From Candidatus Scalindua sp. (GTDB lineage: Bacteria; Planctomycetota; Brocadiia; Brocadiales; Scalinduaceae), in contig JABHIW010000019.1 in the NCBI GenBank assembly GCA_018670825.1, positions 1-44,518 of the forward strand: DNA of 44,518 nucleotides, in the 5' to 3' direction. Under the pieces are notes generated by a model, which worked only from the letters and a program-made list of their open reading frames with translations, was not told where the DNA came from and made no database searches. Positions 34,801-41,627 of this stretch are shown piece after piece. A program made the position numbers and the translations under genes. Position 1 is the first letter of the stretch. The number at the start of each line of letters is the position of its first letter.

Positions 34801-35223
34801 TCAAGACCTATCAGATCGTTTCAGTGCCTCATACTCCTCATAGAGGGACTCCTCTTCGTTACGTATCCTTTTGGTAAGGGCTGCGAGAAGATTGTCAAAT
34901 TCTTCAGAAAGTTCTTTAATGTCCATACCTGAAAATCCTTCAGAGTATTTTTCAAAGAATTCTAGAACGATTTTTGATACGTTCTCCATATCCATTGCAA
35001 ATAACTCTAATGTGTCTTTTATGCTATTGTAATGCTCGGCTTCTTTTTTGAGAACCGGATAGAGTTGATCATCCTCTATTCCGAGATGCGCAAGCAAACT
35101 CACCTCTAAAGACATGAGTTTGTCCTGTCCCTCCTCAGAGAGAATACCAAGCTCTTTTACTTCGTTGAGTGTTGCAACGATTTCAGAATGCTCCTTCTTA
35201 AGTTCTTCAATCAGTATTGACAT
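34801..35223 (-). CDS. Hemerythrin-like (HHE domain) protein
   Basis: This 140-residue helical protein resembles the hemerythrin HHE domain: H12 in L-K-K-E-H-S-E-I, H46 and E50 in L-L-A-H-L-G-I-E-D-D-Q-L-Y-P-V-L, and H64 in E-A-E-H-Y. The last helix reads R-I-R-N-E-E-E-S-L-Y where a histidine is usual, so one diiron ligand seems missing. Hemerythrins bind O2, NO or iron in oxygen-sensitive organisms. It has a strong ribosome-binding site (AGGAGG before the ATG) and stands alone. Whether it still binds a diiron centre is doubtful. Confidence 0.78.
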   Translation of the reverse strand: MSILIEELKKEHSEIVATLNEVKELGILSEEGQDKLMSLEVSLLAHLGIEDDQLYPVLKKEAEHYNSIKDTLELFAMDMENVSKIVLEFFEKYSEGFSGMDIKELSEEFDNLLAALTKRIRNEEESLYEEYEALKRSDRS

Positions 35224-35345
35224 CTCTTTCCTCCTGAACTCTTAGAATTTAGCCTGACTTTAATTCAACTTTCACAACAGAAGTAATAATTTAGCCATTA
35301 TTAGAACGACACTTCAGATTACTGGATTGTCTTGCATGTGAAGAA

Positions 35346-35534
35346 CTACTGGTCCTGTATGACAAAGTTTGCTCCATCATCTTTTGATGGTATGTAAGAT
35401 CCGATAGGGCATAATACCTTACTGTCTTTGTCACAGCGTATGACAAGCTTCCATAAAGCATCAAGGCCCTCTTTCTCGTGGTCCGATTCCGGAATAATTT
35501 TGATCCTGGTGTCGCTTTCCATTGAAATTTTCAT
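35346..35534 (-). CDS. Small protein, 62 residues, unknown
   Basis: A short frame with a strong ribosome-binding site (AAAGGAG, 8 bases before the ATG at 35534). The product is acidic and soluble, with T-R-I-K-I-I-P, D-A-L-W-K-L-V-I-R-C and C-P-I-G-S-Y-I-P. No family recognised. It lies next to the hemerythrin-like gene on the same strand with a 122-base gap. Confidence 0.6.
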   Translation of the reverse strand: MKISMESDTRIKIIPESDHEKEGLDALWKLVIRCDKDSKVLCPIGSYIPSKDDGANFVIQDQ

Positions 35535-35627
35535 TTATAGCTCCTTTCCGTTTTTATTTCGCGTAGATTGGTTCATTTTGTCTTATGTCTATATATCTCA
35601 TTGTACTGTAGATAACATTAATTTCAA

Positions 35628-35707
35628 TCAAAATTAAGCAATTTGTGCCCGCCCTGTACCGAACATTACGTTCGGGTGGGTTACGCAACCTTGGGGTTGC
35701 GTAACCC
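35628..35707 (+). repeat. Copy E of the AAATTGAG-type MITE family, with a perfect 13-bp hairpin
   Basis: Left end TCAAAATTAAGCAATTTG matches the left terminus of copy B. Then GCCCGCC opposes GTTCGGGTGGG, and GGGTTACGCAACC (35678-35690) is exactly inverted in GGTTGCGTAACCC (35695-35707) around TTGG. The word GTTACGCAACC is shared with copies B and F. The right terminus is not found. Confidence 0.65.
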
Positions 35708-35957
35708 TTTGCATAGTAGCATTAAGTATATTGTATGTGCTGCACGTCCTTTTACTTATCCAGATGGTTATCCTATCAATCCAAAGGCAATTGGTGATCA
35801 TATGCGTAAAAAACGCATGGATAACAGGCTCATGCAATCTGATATTGCACATATAATCGGAGTTTCAGAAGCAAGTATTTGGAATTGGGAGAATGGCAGA
35901 ACTAAGCCGTCTAAGAAGAATTTGGAAATAATAAACGAGTTTGTAGCGGCCTTATAA
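35643..35957 (+). CDS. Short XRE-type helix-turn-helix protein, start uncertain
   Basis: The open frame covers 104 residues from a TTG, but the first 40 or so lie in repeat copy E and look non-coding. The real domain starts near P-I-N-P-K-A-I-G-D-H-M-R-K-K-R-M-D (ATG options at 35802 and 35816), followed by the helix-turn-helix I-A-H-I-I-G-V-S-E-A-S-I-W-N-W-E-N-G-R-T-K-P. This is a solitary HTH domain of about 50 residues often seen as a truncated phage-type or DUF-type regulator. It may be a gene whose front was lost when the repeat inserted. Confidence 0.6.
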   Translation: MCPPCTEHYVRVGYATLGLRNPLHSSIKYIVCAARPFTYPDGYPINPKAIGDHMRKKRMDNRLMQSDIAHIIGVSEASIWNWENGRTKPSKKNLEIINEFVAAL

Positions 35958-36040
35958 GCCCTTTTATCGTACTCGAACTGTGGATGGGATGTATAATACA
36001 TATCGAGTCAGGCACAAGGCACATACCACTCTACCCCTTA
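35958..36040 (+). repeat. Direct repeat (left copy) flanking the PEP-CTERM gene pair
   Basis: GCCCTTTTATCGTACTCGAAC, GTGGATGGGATGT, ACATATCGA, ACAAGGCACATACC and CTCTACCCCTT occur in the same order, with changes, at 38011-38094. It begins at the stop of the HTH gene. The remaining bases to 36261 hold only AT-rich sequence. Confidence 0.6.
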
Positions 36041-36261
36041 CCTCAAATCCATCGACAATATTGACAAAAGTCTAGTATTGTAATCATTCCTCTTAAACAC
36101 CATTCACATATCAAGCGTAATTGGGTGGTAAATCACTTCGCTGTAACAAAAACCACATAACAACAGTTGTTCATTAGGGTTAAGGTGTTTATCTTATTGA
36201 CTTATTTTCTAAACAGTGTAGGCTTGCTCATATATACATTTCAATAAAAGGAGGGTGTATT

Positions 36262-36735
36262 ATGAATTGGGATACGGCAAACAGCTGGATAGACGGGATA
36301 AATACAGCAAACTACTTGGGATACTCTGACTGGAGACTGCCAACTGCCCTTAATCCCGATGGCTCAGGCCCAGAATCTGGGTGGGGTGATGGAAGTGAAA
36401 TGAGTCATCTGTTTTATGATGAGCTGGGAGGGATCGCTCTTAATCCCATCACGACTAGTACTGATCCAGACTTGGCTTTATTTTCAAATATACAAATTCT
36501 TTTCGCTTACTGGACAAGTACTGAGGTTGTGGGTAATACCGACTATGCTTGGTTCTTCATCCCTAATAATGGCAGCCTTTCATTTGGCAGTAAGGAAGAT
36601 TTGGTTTTTGTTCTTCCAGTCCGTGATATACCACCAGTTCCCGAACCCACAACAATTACACTCCTCGGCATTGGCCTGGCAGGATTGGGTGGAAGTTGCC
36701 TGAGGAGAAGGCGTGAGCAGAAGGCAGATACATGA
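36262..36735 (+). CDS. PEP-CTERM protein with Lcl-type domain, lacking a signal peptide
   Basis: The 157 residues begin directly in an Lcl/DUF1566-like domain (W-D-T-A-N-S-W-I-D-G-I, Y-S-D-W-R-L-P-T, Y-W-T-S-T-E) and end in a PEP-CTERM sorting signal: V-P-E-P-T-T, a hydrophobic helix and a basic tail. Such proteins normally have a signal peptide and are processed by an exosortase. Here upstream frames are closed by a stop and no signal peptide can be found, while AAAGGAGGGTG lies before the ATG. It may be truncated in front or start at an internal site. Confidence 0.7.
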   Translation: MNWDTANSWIDGINTANYLGYSDWRLPTALNPDGSGPESGWGDGSEMSHLFYDELGGIALNPITTSTDPDLALFSNIQILFAYWTSTEVVGNTDYAWFFIPNNGSLSFGSKEDLVFVLPVRDIPPVPEPTTITLLGIGLAGLGGSCLRRRREQKADT

Positions 36736-36829
36736 AATTCTAAATAAGAGTGTCTCCGCCAAAGGCGGACAGAGAAACTCGAAACAAATGCAAAATCAAA
36801 AAATTTGAAATTAAAAAACTGAATATAGA

Positions 36830-38002
36830 ATGACCAATTATCTTTTAAGAAAGGATGTAATTGTGAGAATAAAAAATGTTTTAAAATTTAGTATGGCATT
36901 AGCAGCATTAGGTTTTTTTACTCTTGCCGGCATTTCCCGGTCAGATGCTGTCAGTTTTACTCCTTTAGGAGATCTGACCAAGGCCTTTGATGTATCCGCA
37001 GATGGGTCAGTGGTTGTGGGAGTGAACCATGCGAACTTCAGCGAGGCATTCAGTTGGACTTCAAGCGGAGGAATCATTGGTCTTGGTGCCGCAACTGGCG
37101 AAGCTCATGGCGTCTCAGCCGATGGCTCGGTGATGGTGGGACGCCAAGATGCGTGGCGTTGGACTACCGGCGGTGGCATGGTTGAACTTGGCTATCTATC
37201 TGAAACTTCTGAACCCATCTTCAGCGATGCTTATGGCGTATCAGGCGATGGCTCAGTGGTTGTGGGTAGGAGTACCGACAACACATCTCAGGCGTTCCGC
37301 TGGACTGCCGGTGGTGGTATGGTTGGACTAGGCTTTCTACCTGGAGACAACGATAGCGGCGCTTATGGCATATCAGGCGATGGCTCGGTGGTTGTGGGGG
37401 AAAGTAGCAGCCTTGATCGACAGGCGTTCCGGTGGACTTCCGGTGGAGGCATGGTTGGACTAGGCGTTCTGGGAGGAGACCACTCAAGCATCGCTAATGG
37501 AGTATCAGGCGATGGATCAGCGGTTGTAGGGACTAGCATGCTAGGGAGCATCGCACGAGACCGAGAAGCGTTCCGGTGGACTTCTGGTGGCGGCATGGTA
37601 GGCCTTGGCTTTCTACCGGGAGATGGTGATTTTTTTAGCGAAGCTTTAGACGTATCTGGAGATGGGTCGGTTGTTGTGGGCCGTGGCAGAGGGGGATTTG
37701 GAGAGGCGTTTGTCTGGGATGGTATTAACGGAATGCAAAGCCTTTCAACCATTCTTACGGGCAGCGGTGTGGACATGACTGGATGGAATCTTTGGTACGC
37801 AACAGGTATTTCAGATGACGGCCAGACTATCGTTGGATATGGGAAGAATCCAGACGGAATACAAGAGGCATATGTAGTGAATCTTGGTGCAGAAGTACAA
37901 CCTGTTCCCGAACCCACAACCATCGCCCTACTAGGCATCGGTCTGGTAGGACTTGCAGGTGCAGAAGTAAGACGAAGACGGAAAAAGAGAGCAAAACAAT
38001 AA
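36830..38002 (+). CDS. PEP-CTERM protein with HAF-type repeats
   Basis: The 390-residue protein (or 379 from the GTG at 36863, which has AAAGGA 8 bases before it and gives a cleaner signal peptide) has a signal sequence, then about six or seven repeats of roughly 45-48 residues, each with (S/G)-D-G-S-V-V-V-G, a short variable part and A-F-R-W-T-x-G-G-G-M-V-G-L-G. It ends with V-P-E-P-T-T, a membrane helix and R-R-R-R-K-K-R. This is the family of extracellular HAF repeats. It is probably exported and anchored in the envelope or matrix by an exosortase encoded elsewhere. Confidence 0.85.
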   Translation: MTNYLLRKDVIVRIKNVLKFSMALAALGFFTLAGISRSDAVSFTPLGDLTKAFDVSADGSVVVGVNHANFSEAFSWTSSGGIIGLGAATGEAHGVSADGSVMVGRQDAWRWTTGGGMVELGYLSETSEPIFSDAYGVSGDGSVVVGRSTDNTSQAFRWTAGGGMVGLGFLPGDNDSGAYGISGDGSVVVGESSSLDRQAFRWTSGGGMVGLGVLGGDHSSIANGVSGDGSAVVGTSMLGSIARDREAFRWTSGGGMVGLGFLPGDGDFFSEALDVSGDGSVVVGRGRGGFGEAFVWDGINGMQSLSTILTGSGVDMTGWNLWYATGISDDGQTIVGYGKNPDGIQEAYVVNLGAEVQPVPEPTTIALLGIGLVGLAGAEVRRRRKKRAKQ

Positions 38003-38010
38003 TAACTACA

Positions 38011-38094
38011 GTCCCTTTTGTTCATATCAGACTGTGAGTGGGATGTCATATATACATCGAAAGAGAGACAAGGTACATACCCGCCTACCCCTCT
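38011..38094 (+). repeat. Direct repeat (right copy) flanking the PEP-CTERM gene pair
   Basis: Matches 35958-36040 with gaps and substitutions: GTCCCTTTTG, GTGAGTGGGATGT, ATATACATCGA, ACAAGGTACATACC, CTACCCCTC. The two copies, 2.05 kb apart and in the same direction, bracket both PEP-CTERM genes. Confidence 0.6.
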
Positions 38095-38293
38095 TGTCCT
38101 ATTGATATTGATAATTAAATAAGCTTTGTTGATTTCATTGAGATATAATCTCTAGTTGGATCTTGTTGCTCTCAGCTACTGAGTAGCGGTGTTATACAGA
38201 AGCTATTCTACTGTCCCAAAAACACATGTTTACAAGACACCTGAAACAACATATTTGAGCTGTTGAAAATCAAATACTTATAACGTGCAAGTT

Positions 38294-38431
38294 TCAAGGG
38301 TTTTCGAGACCCAGTTTTAGCGTTCTTTCTGTTTTACCACGAGATAAACCCATATCTTTAGCGATCTCTCGTATTGATTTGCCTTGCTCTTTGTATTCAA
38401 CTATCTTAAATGAATGAGGTAACGGATAGCG
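38294..38431 (-). pseudogene. Helix-turn-helix fragment (transposase-type remnant)
   Basis: A frame without a Met start encodes I-V-E-Y-K-E-Q-G-K-S-I-R-E-I-A-K-D-M-G-L-S-R-G-K-T-E-R-T, a helix-turn-helix of the resolvase/transposase type, then stops at 38294. No catalytic domain follows. Its first codons overlap the right end of repeat copy F. The rest of the 565-base gap (38003-38567) holds only repeats. Confidence 0.5.
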
Positions 38432-38560
38432 CTACTATGAGGTTGCGTAACATACGAGAAATTTGAATACACTCCTCATTGGATGATGAGAAGCGTAGGC
38501 TACCCGCCTGTACCTATTCGGGCAGGACCGTGGATACTATAAATAAGATCGCCCAATTTA
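38405..38560 (-). repeat. Copy F of the AAATTGAG-type MITE family
   Basis: On the minus strand it starts TAAATTGGGCGATC, continues CACGGTCCTGCCCGAATAGG, GCGGGTAGCCTACGC, TTCTCATCATCC, AAATTTCTCGTATGTTACGC, and ends CCTCATTCATTTAAG. Order and spacing match copy B. Length is about 156 bp. Confidence 0.7.
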
Positions 38561-38567
38561 CGTGCTA

Positions 38568-39113
38568 TTAACTCTGAGGTATTAGGGAAAACATGACAGA
38601 GTCATATATTTTGTCACGTACAACATGGCGATTTCTATGGATACCTTCTCTGGTAGCCCAAACTTTTTCGGCAACGCGTTGGCTTGCCTTGTTCTGCACT
38701 GCCGCGACAATCTCAAGACGCGTGAAACCCAGAGTTTCAAATCCAAACTGGCTGATGAGCTTTACTGTGGCAGTTGCAATACCTTTCCCCTCCTGACTCG
38801 TCCGGACCCAATAGCCGAGATTGGCAAAATTATGTTTTTGGTTGATTTGATCGATGGCACAGCCACCAAGAAAGGTACTGTCTTTCGCATCAAGTATGAC
38901 AAAGTCATACTCAATACCTTCCGACCACATCTGGTCTCTGGAATCAAGCCAGAATTTACAGTCTGATAGAGAGTAGGCAGGATGACACCAGGGCGCCCAC
39001 TTCAACATCTCCTGCATCGACTCCTGCACACCCTCGCAAATTACGGGAGCATCATCCGGTTGGCAGGGACGTATGATAATATCTCCATCAGTAAGTTCGA
39101 TTTTATCTTTCAT
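38568..39113 (-). CDS. GNAT family N-acetyltransferase (RimJ/RimL type)
   Basis: This 181-residue protein has the RimJ/RimL-like layout: I-I-R-P-C-Q-P-D-D-A at the start, L-G-G-C-A-I-D-Q near residue 85, N-L-G-Y-W-V-R-T-S-Q-E-G-K-G-I-A-T-A (the acetyl-CoA pyrophosphate loop) near 100-117 and L-E-I-V-A-A-V-Q-N-K-A-S-Q-R-V-A-E-K near 140. It should transfer acetyl from acetyl-CoA to an amine, possibly a protein N-terminus or small molecule. It stands alone between a repeat and cooS. Confidence 0.88.
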   Translation of the reverse strand: MKDKIELTDGDIIIRPCQPDDAPVICEGVQESMQEMLKWAPWCHPAYSLSDCKFWLDSRDQMWSEGIEYDFVILDAKDSTFLGGCAIDQINQKHNFANLGYWVRTSQEGKGIATATVKLISQFGFETLGFTRLEIVAAVQNKASQRVAEKVWATREGIHRNRHVVRDKIYDSVMFSLIPQS

Positions 39114-39359
39114 ATATTTTCTCTAACACTAAAGATAGTGGTTTCTTATTATTTTGTGATAATAAATTGGTACAGTATTTAAGTCAACAAATTAAAGGGA
39201 AAATTCACGAGGTAATTCGGAATTGCTAGAACGCTAAAATATGCAGACAAATAGCGGCAGCAGTTATTAAAATCGGTGAATTGTGAATTGTTTTAAATAC
39301 TTCTATTTTAGTAAGTACAGGTAATAAAAGACTAGTCAAAGATTTCGTTTCCTGTCATA

Positions 39360-41336
39360 TCAAATTCCAAGTTCTTTTCTCTTTTTCCGGATGTGTTTGA
39401 TCATAGCCTTTGCTGACTCTTCAGGGTCAATTTCTATTATTAAGGTACTTCCTGTGATATTTTCCAGCTCTTTCGTGAGCATATTAATTACGTATGGAGA
39501 TCCTCCCAGTTTTGGCGTTACGCCGATATGGGTGGTTATTCCCAGGGAAATTACTCCCATGTAAATAGCAGCCGCTTTTTCAACAACGTGCTCTGCCGCA
39601 CTTGCTACGAGCGGGAGTTTGTCTATTGATGTATCCAGGTAGTCAGCAATTGCAGAAGCCAGTACCGCACATCTGGAATTATCAACACATGAACCGAAAT
39701 GAAGAATTGGCGGCATTGAACCATTCAGGCCTGCAGCCTTACCGAGGGTTTCAAGAACTCCTCTTAGCGAATCACCAACTAGGTGCATTGCTTCTCCATT
39801 CAATAAGCCATGACGTGCGCAACCCGTTGCCGCACAACCGGTTGCAAGCACAAGGATATTATTTTTAAGAAGCTCTTTTGCCATGGTTACAAAGCTCATA
39901 TCAGTCTGGACTTTTGATGACAGGCATCCAGCAATTACTGCTACACCCTGAATAGAACCGTCAATAATCAAGTCGACTAAGGGTTTCAATGGTTCTTCAG
40001 GGTTTAACTTTTTGAGCACCTCAATCAGTGCTTCAGTAGAAAAACCTCCCATTAATTTGTTCCCTTTTGCCTTTGGCAGGAAGACCCTGTCTGCTGAACG
40101 TTCTTTATAAGCCGCAATGGCCTCTTTAACAATTTGAGTTGCAGCTTTATCAGCATTGTCCGGTGTAAATTCAATGTAGATGTCGTTGTCCATTCTAAGT
40201 TCAGGCATAGTAGTAATTAATCTAGTATGAAGTGATTTTGTCATGGTTGAGAGAGATGGGTATACACACTGCACGTCTACACATACGGCATCAACCACTC
40301 CGGTACCAACAACAAGCTCTTGCATGATCGTGCTACCTGCCATTGGGATACCGAGCCGCATCAGTACTTCAGTACCAGTACAGCAGGTCCCTACGACATT
40401 TATCCCCTTAGCCCCTGCTGCCTTAGCTTTCTCTTCAAGTTTGTTTGCATAGTTGATGACCATTTCTGAAAGCACAGGTATGTGGCCGTGGACGAGAATA
40501 TTAACCTTATCTTTTACAAGGACATCCAATCCGATTTTACCTTCCTTCGGTGTAGGGACACCGAGTAAAATATCCTGTAGTTGCGTAGAGATGTAAAGTG
40601 CCAGTACGTCCATTACTCCAAATTTCAAACACGACATTATTAAGTGATCGGTACTGCTCATCATTCCCTGGGCAGTACTATGGATTCCCTGCACGATTGT
40701 TTCTGCAGCTCCTTTTTGTGGGATAAAGTTTGCCTTTACGAGTTTGTCAATATTTTTTGGAGCAAGGGCAAGCGCAAAACTCATAGGCCCCTCACCAGGC
40801 CCAATGAGATCTTCCATTGCCTTTTGGCCAACTTCCTTTGCAATATCAAGCGTTTCTTTCCCGTTAGTATCAATGCCCAGTTCGCTTGCAACAGCGTGGA
40901 GCTTTGCTTCTGCCTTTATAGGAAAATTATCAGAACCTTCAGCAGCTTTTACGAAGAGCTTTGCAACATGAATAGCATGGCCAATGTGGGAGCTTGTACC
41001 ACGCAAAACGGTTTGCAGGAACATTCCGGCAACCATATTATCAGCGGTTTTACCGCAGGAGGACCGCTTTACATTAGGGGCCGCAAGCTTCGTGTGAAAT
41101 GATATCTCTTCTCCTCCCAATCTGCATGGGCCGAGATTGCAGTTACGGCAACAGAGCCCATGGCTTCCAAAAGAGCATCTATCCTTAAGTCCAAAGAGAC
41201 TAGAGTCATATGCCGCCTGCACATCCCAAACCGTATCTATGCCTTTTTGGCGTAAAAAGGCTACGGTTTCTTCAATTTGCTTGTCAGCGATTCCCTTTCC
41301 GCGCAGCTCTTTTTCCTTTTTCAACCATTTTTGCAT
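39360..41336 (-). CDS. cooS: Anaerobic Ni-CO dehydrogenase catalytic subunit
   Basis: The 658 residues match full-length CooS-type enzymes. The N-terminal cysteines for the D and B clusters are in C-S-F-G-S-H-G-L-C-C-R-N-C-N-L-G-P-C-R-L-G (about 52-72). C-cluster ligands are apparent in H-I-G-H-A-I-H, V-V-G-T-C-C-T-G-T-E, D-V-Q-C-V-Y-P-S, A-T-G-C-A-A-T-G-C-A-R and F-G-S-C-V-D-N-S-R. It interconverts CO and CO2 with ferredoxin-type carriers. No acsABCD genes, ferredoxin or cooC Ni-chaperone lie beside it, so it may either work with an acetyl-CoA synthase encoded elsewhere (Wood-Ljungdahl pathway) or alone. It diverges from the GlpX-like gene, 291 bases away. Confidence 0.95.
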   Translation of the reverse strand: MQKWLKKEKELRGKGIADKQIEETVAFLRQKGIDTVWDVQAAYDSSLFGLKDRCSFGSHGLCCRNCNLGPCRLGGEEISFHTKLAAPNVKRSSCGKTADNMVAGMFLQTVLRGTSSHIGHAIHVAKLFVKAAEGSDNFPIKAEAKLHAVASELGIDTNGKETLDIAKEVGQKAMEDLIGPGEGPMSFALALAPKNIDKLVKANFIPQKGAAETIVQGIHSTAQGMMSSTDHLIMSCLKFGVMDVLALYISTQLQDILLGVPTPKEGKIGLDVLVKDKVNILVHGHIPVLSEMVINYANKLEEKAKAAGAKGINVVGTCCTGTEVLMRLGIPMAGSTIMQELVVGTGVVDAVCVDVQCVYPSLSTMTKSLHTRLITTMPELRMDNDIYIEFTPDNADKAATQIVKEAIAAYKERSADRVFLPKAKGNKLMGGFSTEALIEVLKKLNPEEPLKPLVDLIIDGSIQGVAVIAGCLSSKVQTDMSFVTMAKELLKNNILVLATGCAATGCARHGLLNGEAMHLVGDSLRGVLETLGKAAGLNGSMPPILHFGSCVDNSRCAVLASAIADYLDTSIDKLPLVASAAEHVVEKAAAIYMGVISLGITTHIGVTPKLGGSPYVINMLTKELENITGSTLIIEIDPEESAKAMIKHIRKKRKELGI

Positions 41337-41627
41337 TTTCTTTTCCTCTTATTATGAAAACTTAAAAAATCTTATCTATAAATTGTGGGATTACTTTATA
41401 TATAGGTAATGTGATTTATTGAACACATTGAAATCAATAAAAATTCTAGCAAAACTATTTTTGAAAGTCAATTTCTCGTGTTAGTCCATGGTCAGGTTAA
41501 ATAATAGCTAGAAGTAGTTGATTTTAATTTACAATCTTTTTTTGCTGTGATATAAATTACCATAGCAGTTTAATGATGTGTTAGTATATGAAGTGATAAG
41601 AGTTATTACATTAAACAAAACTTACCA

